DNA of 13,442 bases from Candidatus Roizmanbacteria bacterium (GCA_013334845.1 JAAXWV010000005.1:3186-16627); one strand, 5' to 3'; shown: positions 1 to 7,999, numbered from the stretch's first letter. The notes: generated by a model not told the origin, from the letters alone. Made by a program: numbers and translations.

Positions 1-1
1 C

Positions 2-193
2 GTTGTTTCCCTCGGCATGGACATCTATGAGGGCGACCCGCTTGGTAAGTTCAAGGTCACACGCGAGGGTATCGGGGAGATCGGCAAAAGGATTGCCGCG
101 CTCCACCTCCCCACTGCCATCATCATGGAGGGCGGATATAATACCGAACTATTGGGACAAAATGTGGTCGCTTTTCTGGACGGAATGCGCTAA
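2..193 (+). CDS. Histone deacetylase / acetylpolyamine amidohydrolase family protein, C-terminal fragment
   Basis: Only the last 63 codons are present, because the gene enters from the left edge. The fragment contains the family's LGMDIYEGDPLG block (fragment residues 4-15). Its Asp12 matches the zinc-ligand Asp of the HDAC fold. It also contains EGGYN (43-47), whose Tyr46 matches the catalytic Tyr. It ends in the usual helix, NVVAFLDGM. Family members are zinc hydrolases that remove acetyl groups from acetylated lysines, polyamines or related small molecules in the cytoplasm. The GDPLG version resembles the bacterial class II / acetylpolyamine type more than class I HDACs, but the substrate cannot be told from this fragment. 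Base composition (about 54% GC, many GCC/CTC/GGC codons) is richer than in the genes that follow. The family call is firm; the specific function is not. Confidence 0.85.
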   Translation, partial: VVSLGMDIYEGDPLGKFKVTREGIGEIGKRIAALHLPTAIIMEGGYNTELLGQNVVAFLDGMR

Positions 194-251
194 CTGAAGA
201 GGAATATTTGATAAAATAAGAGTATTATCCCGCTTAGCGGAAACGATATAT

Positions 252-353
252 CGTCATTCCCGCGCACGCGGGAATCCAGTGGAATAATTCCTACCAGGAA
301 GTCAAATAAGTGGTAATTAATACGTTGGATCCTCGAGCAAGTCGAGGATGACG
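252..353. repeat. Composite palindromic (REP/BIME-like) element in the non-coding gap before lysS
   Basis: Two short hairpins lie head to head in the otherwise AT-rich 194-393 gap. The first has a perfect 9-bp stem, ATTCCCGCG with CGCGGGAAT (256-275). The second has an 8-bp stem, ATCCTCGA with TCGAGGAT (329-349), and a 5-nt loop. The outer ends are inverted copies: CGTCAT at 252-257 and ATGACG at 348-353. GGAATCCA (271-278) is answered by TGGATCC (326-332). Read in reverse complement, the second unit is a diverged copy of the first. This matches the plan of bacterial REP/BIME elements, and CGTCATTCCCGCG-type repeats are common across bacterial genomes. It could act as a terminator-like structure or mRNA-end stabiliser between the deacetylase gene and lysS. 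No transposase is nearby. Confidence 0.75.
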
Positions 354-393
354 AACAACATTTTCATATTTACAAATTTTCAAATTCTCTTTT

Positions 394-2007
394 ATGATCT
401 GGGCAGATCGGGAAGCAAAAAAGCTAAAAGAACGAAACAAACCCCTCGAATGGGTAGACGATATGAAAACTCCTTCGGGAAGAGTACATGTCGGAGCCCT
501 TCGCGGTGTCATTATTCACGACATCATGTACAAAGCTCTCTTGAATCACGGAGTGAATGCACGCTACACGTATGTTTTTGATGATCAGGATCCGATGGAT
601 GGACTCCCCTCCTATCTTCCTCAGGAGCAATGGGAACAGTATATGGGATGGCCGCTCTATAAAATTCCCTCACCGGAACCGGGTTTTCGAAGTTTCGCCC
701 ACTACTATGCCCAAGAGTTTATCGATGTATTCAACTCAATTAATGCCTATCCGGAAATTGTCTGGGGTTCTGAGCTCTACACTTCCGGCAAAATGAATAC
801 GGCTATTAAAACAGTCCTCGACAATGCTGAGAAAGTGCGCGAAATTTACGCGCGAATTGCCCATGCTGAGAAGTCAAAAGACTGGTATGCCTTTAGCGTC
901 GAGTGTGATCAGTGTCACAAAATCGGCACCACACAGGTGTATGACTGGGATGGCGAAAACGTCCATTATCGATGCAAACCTGATGCGGTCAAATGGGCAA
1001 AAGGATGCGGACACGAAGGAAAAAAATCACCCTATAACGGTAATGGGAAACTCCTCTGGAAACTCGATTGGCCCGCCATGTGGAGTGTAATCGGTGTAAC
1101 CATAGAGGGCTCAGGTAAAGACCACATGTCTTCTGGTGGATCATATGATATGGCCGATGCATTTTGCAAAGAAGTTTTCCATATGGAAACTCCCTATGCC
1201 TTTCCCTACGAATGGTTCACTATTGGGGGGCGAAAAATGTCTTCCTCCAAAGGAATCGGCTCGTCTGCCAAAGAGGTGTCTCAGATCTTGCCGCCTGAAG
1301 TTTTCCGCTTTCTGATAGTTAGGACGCCCATAGGTACCGCGCTTGATTTTAATCCTTACGGAGAAACTATTCCCCGCCTATTTGACGACTATGACCGCTG
1401 CATGGAAGCATACTTCACTAAATTAGAAAATAAACTTCCTGAAGGAAAACCGGGCGAGGTATTGGCTGATTTTGCCCGCATCATCGAGCTATCTGAGGTA
1501 CGCCCCTTACCAATTTCCCGACAATTTCTGCCTCGATTCCGCACGATTTGTAACCTTATGAAATCGAAAACTGACCTGGTGAGCTACTTCTGTAAACAAA
1601 AGGGTTCTCAGCTGACAGAGGAAGAAAAATCGATTCTCGAAGAACGAACCGTTTTCGCTGAAGTATATCTGAGTAAATATGCAGAAGGGGAACAAGCAAG
1701 TAACATGGGACATAGAACGGTAAGCAAAGAGCAGGAAACCGAACAAAAGGCATTCGCACCAACTACGGAGCAGAAGGCGTTTCTACAGTCATTGATTGCA
1801 AAGCTGGGACCAATTAATCCTACGGATCGTGATGCTATCCAAAACACGGTATTCGAGGTGCTGAAAGCATCGGGACAGAAACCCCGCGATGTCTTTCCTG
1901 CTTTTTATCAGGCACTCATTGGGCAAAATGCCGGACCGCGTGCTGCAGACATCATAATCCAGGAGGGGCTTGATAAATCGATCGAGAAATTGAAGAAATT
2001 GATATGA
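394..2007 (+). CDS. lysS: Class I lysyl-tRNA synthetase
   Basis: Charges tRNA-Lys with lysine using ATP, in the cytoplasm. The 537-residue protein has the class I Rossmann-fold signatures: the HIGH motif as HVGA (residues 32-35, after TPSGRV) and the KMSKS loop as KMSSSK (281-286). This makes it the archaeal-type class I LysRS, not the usual bacterial class II enzyme. A Cys/His cluster (C171, C174, C194, C205, H207) looks like the family's zinc-binding insertion. KLDWPAMW (223-230) and GSGKDHMSSGGSYD (239-252) are further family hallmarks. The C-terminal helical part continues to residue 537, so the gene appears full length. The ATG at 394 fits the family N-terminus (WADREAKKL) but has no Shine-Dalgarno sequence upstream. 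Its stop overlaps the next gene's start as ATGA, which suggests one transcript. Confidence 0.96.
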   Translation: MIWADREAKKLKERNKPLEWVDDMKTPSGRVHVGALRGVIIHDIMYKALLNHGVNARYTYVFDDQDPMDGLPSYLPQEQWEQYMGWPLYKIPSPEPGFRSFAHYYAQEFIDVFNSINAYPEIVWGSELYTSGKMNTAIKTVLDNAEKVREIYARIAHAEKSKDWYAFSVECDQCHKIGTTQVYDWDGENVHYRCKPDAVKWAKGCGHEGKKSPYNGNGKLLWKLDWPAMWSVIGVTIEGSGKDHMSSGGSYDMADAFCKEVFHMETPYAFPYEWFTIGGRKMSSSKGIGSSAKEVSQILPPEVFRFLIVRTPIGTALDFNPYGETIPRLFDDYDRCMEAYFTKLENKLPEGKPGEVLADFARIIELSEVRPLPISRQFLPRFRTICNLMKSKTDLVSYFCKQKGSQLTEEEKSILEERTVFAEVYLSKYAEGEQASNMGHRTVSKEQETEQKAFAPTTEQKAFLQSLIAKLGPINPTDRDAIQNTVFEVLKASGQKPRDVFPAFYQALIGQNAGPRAADIIIQEGLDKSIEKLKKLI

Positions 2008-2615
2008 AAGTTCTTCTCGCTACCCAAAATCCGGCAAAAATAGCAGAACTCAAACATGGAATCGCTCTCTATTCCGGGGATATTGAGTGTGTGACACTCG
2101 CAGATCTCCAGATAAATAATGAGCCTTCGGAAACCGGAAAAACCTTTGAAGAAAACTCGCTTCTCAAAGCTCGCTATTATGCTGAAAAAGCACATCTGCC
2201 CGCACTCGCTGACGATGGGGGAATAATGATTGATATTCTTAACGGTGAACCGGGAATTAAATCAAAACGATGGCTTGGAAGAGGTGCTACAGACAGTGAG
2301 TTGATTAAGCATACATTGCTCCGCCTAAATGGTGTTCCACTCGAAAAAAGAACGGCTCGGCTGGCAGCTTGCCTGACTTTTTTTAATCCTGAGACTAATC
2401 AAGTAATCCAACAACAAGAAGCGGTAGAAGGATATATCGCCTTGGAACCGACCAAAAAAATCATCCCCGGCTTTCCTTACCGTTCACTTTTCGTCGTAGA
2501 TGCATTCGACACATATTACGATGAGCTAACAGAAGATGAGCATGCTAAGATCAATCACCGGCTTCGAGCTATCTCCGAACTCGTGCCACGTATTACGAAT
2601 ATACCGGAAGAGTGA
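2004..2615 (+). CDS. RdgB/HAM1-family non-canonical purine NTP pyrophosphatase
   Basis: Family members hydrolyse ITP, dITP and XTP to monophosphates, keeping damaged purines out of nucleic acids. The 203-residue length is normal. Visible motifs are the N-terminal substrate loop TQNPAKIAE (7-15), ETGKTFEENSLLKAR (43-57) and the catalytic acidic pair ADDGG (69-73, normally ADDSG). Two base-recognition motifs differ from the textbook forms. The usual GFGYDPIF reads GFPYRSLF (156-163), so the Asp that contacts the base is replaced. The usual SHR reads NHR (184-186). The enzyme may therefore have shifted specificity; this is inference. The ATG overlaps the lysS stop by 4 nt, so translation is probably coupled. 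Its last 23 bp overlap the 3' end of the convergent HD-domain gene. Confidence 0.85.
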   Translation: MKVLLATQNPAKIAELKHGIALYSGDIECVTLADLQINNEPSETGKTFEENSLLKARYYAEKAHLPALADDGGIMIDILNGEPGIKSKRWLGRGATDSELIKHTLLRLNGVPLEKRTARLAACLTFFNPETNQVIQQQEAVEGYIALEPTKKIIPGFPYRSLFVVDAFDTYYDELTEDEHAKINHRLRAISELVPRITNIPEE

Positions 2616-3555
2616 TACCTTTTTTATTCTGTTCTCTCGATGCTTCCAGATCGTGACAATATGTTTTCGATATCTCACTAAGCCGTTTTGTCACATTTCC
2701 AACCAAAATAAGAGGATCTACCCAGCGGAATTTTTTATGTGCCACTCTTTTGCTTTTCGGTAAAAATTCAAGCGATTTGTGGCGCAGTAACGCAAGCATT
2801 CTTTGAATCTCTTTATCAGTCGACTGCTTCAGCTTATTTACTACATGTTCGTCATGAATCCACAAATCTCCAAACATAATCACTTTTAAATCGAGCGCCC
2901 GTCGAAGTACATCGGCAAAAATACGATATCGCGTCGTTGCCTCAAATCCTGTCCAATGTTCCTGATTTTGTCGTAAGTATCGATAAGCATAGTGATAAGC
3001 GCTATCAGAATCATTGAAAACTATCATATTATCCACCACTCGAATTGAGGTTAATGTTTGAGCGGCAATTTCCGGCTCAAATTCACGAAATGAATAATCT
3101 AATCGATCGACACATAAATCCGGCATATCGCGATCAAGTAAGTGATAGTGATGTAAATCGGCCAGTTTCTCGACATTATACCCATGAGATGAAAGTAAGG
3201 CGGGAATATCTGACTTTCGCAACATGTCGAGATGGACATTGTCCTGGTAATCCTCATTGCCGCCTTCACCGATCACCCAATCAACAACATGTGAAAATGC
3301 AGTGTGAGAGATGTCGTGCAATAAGCCAGCAATCTGCTCTTCCTCTGAAGCACCCAGCTTTCTGAGAAGTATCATGACTCCCACACTATGTTCAAAGCGG
3401 TAATAATTTTGTTTGATGTAAAACTCGTCAGGTATCCCAAACTGACAGATTTTTTTCAATCGCTGCAGTGACGGCGAGTGCGTCAACTCAAATACAAGAG
3501 GAGAATCTAATTCGACAGTTCCGTATATACGATCATGAATAACTATACGTTTCAT
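2593..3555 (-). CDS. SAMHD1-like HD-domain phosphohydrolase (probable dNTPase)
   Basis: This 320-residue protein belongs to the HD metal-dependent phosphohydrolases of the SAMHD1/dGTPase type, which cut dNTPs into deoxynucleosides and triphosphate. The metal site is intact: H56 in RFEHS, H80-D81 in LLHDISH, and D150 in CVDRLDY. The block HDISHTAFSH (80-89) matches SAMHD1's HDxxHxxFSH, including the two additional active-site histidines. The upstream SLQRLKKICQFG (29-40) matches the family's RLRxIxQLG region. No N-terminal SAM domain is present. The C-terminal third is basic and not recognised. Its start overlaps the serS stop as ATGA, so it is the second gene of a serS operon. It overlaps the rdgB-like gene end to end by 23 bp. 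The fold is firm; activity on dNTPs is inferred. Confidence 0.85.
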   Translation of the reverse strand: MKRIVIHDRIYGTVELDSPLVFELTHSPSLQRLKKICQFGIPDEFYIKQNYYRFEHSVGVMILLRKLGASEEEQIAGLLHDISHTAFSHVVDWVIGEGGNEDYQDNVHLDMLRKSDIPALLSSHGYNVEKLADLHHYHLLDRDMPDLCVDRLDYSFREFEPEIAAQTLTSIRVVDNMIVFNDSDSAYHYAYRYLRQNQEHWTGFEATTRYRIFADVLRRALDLKVIMFGDLWIHDEHVVNKLKQSTDKEIQRMLALLRHKSLEFLPKSKRVAHKKFRWVDPLILVGNVTKRLSEISKTYCHDLEASREQNKKGITLPVYS

Positions 3556-4811
3556 TTGCTACTTTTAGTTTTTATAGTATCGAATCCGGTGAGTGGAATG
3601 AGAACTTCCGGTACTTTGACCGATCCATCAACCTGTTGATAGTTTTCCAGAATTGCGACCAAAATACGCGGAGAAGCGAGCGCGGTATTATTAAAGGAGT
3701 AACAGTATTTCATCTCCCCGCTAGTTGTTTTGTATCGAATATTAAGTCTTCGCGTCTGGAAATCGCCCATAATAGAGTTTGACATAGTCTCACCATATCC
3801 GTTTCGGCTCGGCATCCAGGTTTCGGTATCGTACTTTATCATCTGTGGTTCACCCATATCGCCGGTGCACATCAAGAGTACATGGTAAGGAAGTTTAAGA
3901 TCCTGTAAAATCTCTTCACAATTCCGCTGTAGTTCCTCGTGAATTTGTCGCGCTTTCGGCAAGTCATTTTCACCGAGTATAACCTGTTCGATTTTCCAGA
4001 ACTCGTGCACCCGGTAAAGTCCTTTCGTGTCTTTTCCATAGGAACCAATCTCTTTGCGATAACACGGAGAAAACGCAACAAATTTTTTAGGAAGTTCGCT
4101 CTCTTTCAATACTTCGTTCGCGTGGTAGGAAGTGATAGCAACCTCAGCAGTGCCCGCCAGATAGGCGTCATCATCATTTAGTTTATAAACTTCCGGCTCT
4201 CCCCAGGGAAACTGTCCGGTGCCGAAGAGCGTAAAACCCTTAACTATAGCCGGTGCGATAAAGGGAGTGTAACCTTTTTTAACCAGTTTTTGCATGACAT
4301 ACATCATGAGAGCCATATTGAGAAGAGCTCCTTCATTTTTCAAAAAATAGCCCCGATACCCTGAGACTTTTACCCCCCGTTCCAGATCAACAATATCAAG
4401 CGCGGTGGCCAGTTCGATATGGGATTTAGGAGTAAATGAAAACTGTGGAACATCTCCATTTTTTCTGATTTCAACATTGTTCGTGTCATCTTTTCCCACC
4501 GGCACCTCGTTCAGCGGCACATTGGGCACAAAAGAAAGCAGTTTATTCAGTTCTGTTTCGGTTATAAGCAGCTTGTCTTCAATTTCCTTCAATTCATCCT
4601 TCAGCTTCTTACCCCGTTCGACGTTTTCCGGAGTGAAGCCGGCTTTTGCCAGTCTATTCCGTTCTTCGCGTATAGTCTGAGACTTTTGAATGTGTTCTTT
4701 TCGTTCATCATCGAGGCGGAGAATTTCATCTACATCAGCTACCCTATTCTTATTTTTAATAGCCTCAACTACTTTTTGTTTGTTTTCACGTATAAAGTCA
4801 ATAGAAAGCAT
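3552..4811 (-). CDS. serS: Seryl-tRNA synthetase
   Basis: Charges tRNA-Ser (and tRNA-Sec where present) with serine. The 419-residue length is typical of bacterial class II SerRS. The N-terminal part (about 25-100) is charged and heptad-rich, as expected for the tRNA-binding coiled-coil arm. The catalytic core shows GTAEVAIT (220-227), motif 2 as YRKEIGS...GLYRVHEFWKIE (251-275) and motif 3 as SFNNTALASPRILVAILENYQ (372-392). Some conserved spots differ from the common bacterial forms. The usual SSCSNCxDFQ stretch is MSNSIMGDFQ (343-352), and the usual LNGSGLAVGR is FNNTALASPR. The changes are conservative in layout and the gene is full length. The ATG at 4811 lies about 20 nt downstream of a likely start of transcription and has no Shine-Dalgarno sequence. 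The downstream HD gene overlaps it by 4 nt. Confidence 0.97.
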   Translation of the reverse strand: MLSIDFIRENKQKVVEAIKNKNRVADVDEILRLDDERKEHIQKSQTIREERNRLAKAGFTPENVERGKKLKDELKEIEDKLLITETELNKLLSFVPNVPLNEVPVGKDDTNNVEIRKNGDVPQFSFTPKSHIELATALDIVDLERGVKVSGYRGYFLKNEGALLNMALMMYVMQKLVKKGYTPFIAPAIVKGFTLFGTGQFPWGEPEVYKLNDDDAYLAGTAEVAITSYHANEVLKESELPKKFVAFSPCYRKEIGSYGKDTKGLYRVHEFWKIEQVILGENDLPKARQIHEELQRNCEEILQDLKLPYHVLLMCTGDMGEPQMIKYDTETWMPSRNGYGETMSNSIMGDFQTRRLNIRYKTTSGEMKYCYSFNNTALASPRILVAILENYQQVDGSVKVPEVLIPLTGFDTIKTKSSK

Positions 4812-4836
4812 AATGACGTGTAATTAATATGAGAGT

Positions 4837-4845
4837 ATTATAGCA
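4837..4845 (-). promoter_or_regulatory. Extended -10 promoter for serS and the HD gene
   Basis: On the minus strand the gap between the penicillin-binding protein gene and serS contains a perfect TATAAT (4837-4842). It is preceded by TG at the extended -10 position, giving TGCTATAAT. No good -35 is seen at 16-18 bp, which is acceptable for extended -10 promoters. Transcription would begin near 4830, leaving a leader of about 19 nt. This separates the serS/HD transcript from the envelope genes upstream. Confidence 0.6.
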
Positions 4846-4897
4846 CGTACAGACATTGTCCCGATGTATATCGAGATAAATAATTCTTTTTACCTTC

Positions 4898-7198
4898 TCA
4901 CGGCTTTGGAGTAGGTGTTGGAGTGATACTGCGATACTGAGCACAATTTACTAGATTCTCGGTACCACGAATAAATAGTTCTGTCCTGCCAGAATAACAC
5001 GGCTTCTCTACTACTCCATCCGGCTTTTTATACAACGTCTTTTTGTCTGCGTATTTTGTCAGCAAATACGTCATTACCCGATTCCAGACGGGCGCGGCGC
5101 CGGTAATTCCGGATGTTAAGGCAGGATTCATTGGAGTTCCATCGTTGTTGCCTACCCAGACAACTACAAGAAAATCAGGCGTATAACCAATAGTCCAGTT
5201 GTCTTTCTTACTATCTGTTGTTCCGGTTTTCACAGCTACCTTGTAGTCTTTAATTTGCAGTAACGAATTGGGCCCGAATGCCCATTGGCGCGCTACATTG
5301 TCAGAAAGAATATCTGAGATGATGTAAGCAGTTTCACTGTTAATAACGCGCGTTTCCCCCGTATTCACCTCATTTGTTTCTGTCCCGTCTGACTCGGTGA
5401 CTTGCACAACGGGAGTTAGCTTTACTTTTTCCCCTTTGTTCGCCAGTGCTCCATAGGCTGTTGCCATATCTATCATCGTTACCTCACCTCCACCTAAAGA
5501 AAGAGATAGCCCAAACCGGGAAGGATCAGTCCAGGTTGAAATACCCATTCTTGTAGCATGAGAAACAAAGCTACTAATGCCGAGTTGATCTAACATTTTC
5601 ACTGCAGGAATATTGTAAGAATTAGCCAAAGCATAGCGAAGCGGTATCTTGCCATGAAACTGACCGTCGTAATTTACCGGAGCATAACTCCCAGAAGCTC
5701 CAGTATACACAACTCGACTATCATCAAGTATTGTCGCAGCGGTAACTCCTTTTTCCAGAGCTAAAGAGTACAGGAGTGGTTTTATACTACTTCCCGGCTG
5801 ACGGTATGCTGTGGTAACATTAAACGCCCCCGAGGGACTACTGTAATAATCTACTGACCCAACCATTGCCAATATTTCACCTGTCGAAGGCTTTGTTACG
5901 AGAATTCCTCCATTACTTACCCGTAAGTTTTTTATCTTATCCAGTTCTTCTCGTAATATTTTTTCTGCCTCTTCTTGAATATCGAGATCAAGAGTTGTTT
6001 TCACCTTTAAACCGCCTTGCTCTACCTCTGAAGAACCGAATATCGACTCCAGTTCCGATTTTACATAGAAAACAAAATGAGGTGCATGTAATGTAAACGG
6101 CAACGGTTTTATTGTCAGATCTTCGTTCTGAGCCATTGTCTTTTGTGCCTCCGTTACATACCCTTGTTCAAACATTTTTTGCAATACTTCGTTGCGTCGA
6201 TATTTTGTCAGATCAGGATTAGTGTAAGGCGAATAGGTTGTTGGAGCTTGTGGTAAACCTGCCAACATCGCTGCCTCACTTAAGGTTAGATCTTTCGCAG
6301 ATTTCCCAAAATACATTTTTGCTGCTTCCTCTATTCCATACGCTGAGCCGCCATAGGGAACCTGATTAAGATACATTTCTAGAATCTGTTGTTTGCTATA
6401 TTTCTGCTCTGTCTCGACGGCAAGCACAATTTCCTTTATTTTTCGTTCTATAGTCCTTTCGGGCGTTAGGAGAGCGCTTTTTACCAACTGCTGTGTGATG
6501 GTGGAACCACCTTGCAATTGATGGTCAACTAACGTGGCTTTTAGTGCTCTGAAAATGCCAGAAAATAATGAGACACCTTTGTGATTGTAAAAATCCTTAT
6601 CTTCGACTGCGATTGCAGCCTGTGACACATAAGATGGAAGCTCCGAGAGATGAACTGGGGTACGGTTTTGATCTTTGTATACTTCATACAGAAGCCTGTC
6701 TTTTCTATCATATATATGGCTAGATAACGCATAATTCACTTTTCCAATGTCGTCCGGACTTGGAAGTTTTGCCATAAAAATATGGATCTGATAGGTTAAT
6801 AAAAGAATGAAACATACAAAAAATCCCAAAAGAAAGTAGGTAATTTTTGATGAGAATATATATTTTACCGGTTTTAATGCAATGCGAGGAAATTGCACTT
6901 TAACAGATGCGGAATGTTGACGTTTTTTAGGAAGCGCCTTTGATATTATACGTAAAATTCGCTTCGGATATAGAATAAATATGAACTGAAATATATTCAC
7001 AAAACCCAAAACCACTCTATAGAAAATTCTATATGTTGAACGAGTAATATGCCAAAGGAGTCTAAGAATAGAGATGATAAGAAATCGTACAGCCTCACCA
7101 ATAGTTATTACAAAATTTATTATGAGGAAGATAACAAAAAAGATCAGCTGTAGTAATCGTGCGCCGATAAATAACAAGGAATGCTTTTTCTCAGACAT
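4898..7198 (-). CDS. Bifunctional class A penicillin-binding protein (glycosyltransferase 51 + transpeptidase)
   Basis: Polymerises glycan strands from lipid II and cross-links stem peptides on the outer face of the membrane. Numbered from a possible GTG at 7213, the GT51 domain shows EDKDFYNHKG (204-213, catalytic Glu204), GGSTITQQLVK (235-245) and EMYLNQVPYG (279-288). The transpeptidase shows SSIK (Ser475 nucleophile, Lys478), SYN (532-534) and KTGT (662-665), so both sites look intact. The N-terminus is unusual: about 145 residues with hydrophobic or amphipathic stretches at roughly 13-53, 60-82 and 125-148 precede the catalytic part, where a single membrane anchor is the norm. The ATG at 7198 is preferred because a TATAAT at 7216-7221 would start transcription downstream of the GTG. 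The Pro/Thr-rich tail ends in TPTPTPKP. It is the last gene of the envelope cluster. Confidence 0.94.
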   Translation of the reverse strand: MSEKKHSLLFIGARLLQLIFFVIFLIINFVITIGEAVRFLIISILRLLWHITRSTYRIFYRVVLGFVNIFQFIFILYPKRILRIISKALPKKRQHSASVKVQFPRIALKPVKYIFSSKITYFLLGFFVCFILLLTYQIHIFMAKLPSPDDIGKVNYALSSHIYDRKDRLLYEVYKDQNRTPVHLSELPSYVSQAAIAVEDKDFYNHKGVSLFSGIFRALKATLVDHQLQGGSTITQQLVKSALLTPERTIERKIKEIVLAVETEQKYSKQQILEMYLNQVPYGGSAYGIEEAAKMYFGKSAKDLTLSEAAMLAGLPQAPTTYSPYTNPDLTKYRRNEVLQKMFEQGYVTEAQKTMAQNEDLTIKPLPFTLHAPHFVFYVKSELESIFGSSEVEQGGLKVKTTLDLDIQEEAEKILREELDKIKNLRVSNGGILVTKPSTGEILAMVGSVDYYSSPSGAFNVTTAYRQPGSSIKPLLYSLALEKGVTAATILDDSRVVYTGASGSYAPVNYDGQFHGKIPLRYALANSYNIPAVKMLDQLGISSFVSHATRMGISTWTDPSRFGLSLSLGGGEVTMIDMATAYGALANKGEKVKLTPVVQVTESDGTETNEVNTGETRVINSETAYIISDILSDNVARQWAFGPNSLLQIKDYKVAVKTGTTDSKKDNWTIGYTPDFLVVVWVGNNDGTPMNPALTSGITGAAPVWNRVMTYLLTKYADKKTLYKKPDGVVEKPCYSGRTELFIRGTENLVNCAQYRSITPTPTPKP

Positions 7199-7215
7199 AG
7201 CGAATTCTAGCACAC

Positions 7216-7221
7216 ATTATA
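7216..7221 (-). promoter_or_regulatory. Possible -10 box for the penicillin-binding protein gene
   Basis: A perfect minus-strand TATAAT lies in the short gap after the sortase stop. No convincing -35 is visible: TCAAAA at 17 bp matches TTGACA poorly. If it is used, transcription starts near 7209, which favours the ATG at 7198 over the GTG at 7213 and gives a leader of about 11 nt. It would allow expression independent of the upstream genes. Confidence 0.4.
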
Positions 7222-7228
7222 GGCCATA

Positions 7229-7981
7229 TCAATACAGGTTTTGAGGTAATCGGTTCATCTTTGCTCTCACTACTAATCTATTCCAATATGTTCCCGGTGG
7301 CACACATGTCACCAAGGTAAGATAAGCTGCATCGTATTTTTGCTCAAGCACCGATACCTGTTCTGGCTTCACCACAAACATTTCGAAAACTTCATACTCA
7401 TATTCGTCACTTCCCACCTTCACTATTATTTTATCACCCTTTTCCATTGAAGGTAAATAAGTAAATATAGTTTTATAGTCATTTACATTATAGAGTTGTG
7501 GAAGTGTCGAGTGTCCAAATATGGCTACATTGCCATACTCTCCGGGCAGTGATGCCGGCATATAATGTACGAGACTTTTAGTAAGATTCTCACCTCCTAC
7601 GACCACATGTGCCCTGCTAATATTGATTTTAGGTATAGTAATATAGAAATCCTTTAACGTTACTTTGGACGCTTGCACCGTTTGTGAAGAAGTCGGAAAC
7701 CAGAGATGTGCCTGAGCAAAATCACGCAGATTGTTTGAATACACGATATCGCTTCCAAGTATCGAACTAGCTTCCTTAACATTCGTAGCCAAAGTAGAAC
7801 GCGGTATTGGTGACGCTATATCTTGTTCAATAAAAAGCCGTGAGTATACCTCAAAAGAAATTATCGGATAAAACGACCAAAACAACATAACAGCCCCGGC
7901 AACAAGGGACAGGTAAGAGAACACATGAACTATTTGTCTTCGAAGCGAATATCGCTTCTTTACATATGAATGAAGAGCCAT
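7229..7981 (-). CDS. Sortase family cysteine transpeptidase
   Basis: Sortases cut secreted proteins at a C-terminal sorting motif and join them to cell-wall precursors or to other subunits. The 250-residue protein has a basic N-terminus and a membrane segment (about 19-42) that would place the catalytic domain outside. The triad is complete: His157 in IFGHSTLP, Cys226 in TLVTC (222-226) and Arg235, nine residues after the Cys, in YWNRLVV. The class (A-F) cannot be assigned with confidence by eye. The protein has no sorting signal of its own, and no LPxTG-type C-terminus was found in any other gene here, so its substrates are encoded elsewhere or use an unfamiliar motif. It lies 18 nt after the gene upstream, apparently in the same transcript, and no Shine-Dalgarno sequence is visible. 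Confidence 0.92.
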   Translation of the reverse strand: MALHSYVKKRYSLRRQIVHVFSYLSLVAGAVMLFWSFYPIISFEVYSRLFIEQDIASPIPRSTLATNVKEASSILGSDIVYSNNLRDFAQAHLWFPTSSQTVQASKVTLKDFYITIPKINISRAHVVVGGENLTKSLVHYMPASLPGEYGNVAIFGHSTLPQLYNVNDYKTIFTYLPSMEKGDKIIVKVGSDEYEYEVFEMFVVKPEQVSVLEQKYDAAYLTLVTCVPPGTYWNRLVVRAKMNRLPQNLY

Positions 7982-7999
7982 AAGACAAACTATTTTTAA

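Noticed and set aside
208..228. TTGATA...TATTAT as a promoter upstream of lysS
   Set aside because: The spacing is only 9 bp, too short for a sigma-70 type promoter.
256..349. CRISPR or tRNA-like structure from the hairpins before lysS
   Set aside because: Only two inverted units are present, with no regular direct repeats or spacers, and no cloverleaf can be drawn.
3045..3365. Plus-strand open frame of 106 codons inside the HD gene
   Set aside because: It is fully antisense to a gene with intact catalytic motifs, and its translation has no recognisable domain.
7199..7213. GTG at 7213 as the start of the penicillin-binding protein
   Set aside because: A TATAAT at 7216-7221 would place the transcript start after this GTG, and the ATG at 7198 begins a normal charged N-terminus. 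Not fully excluded.
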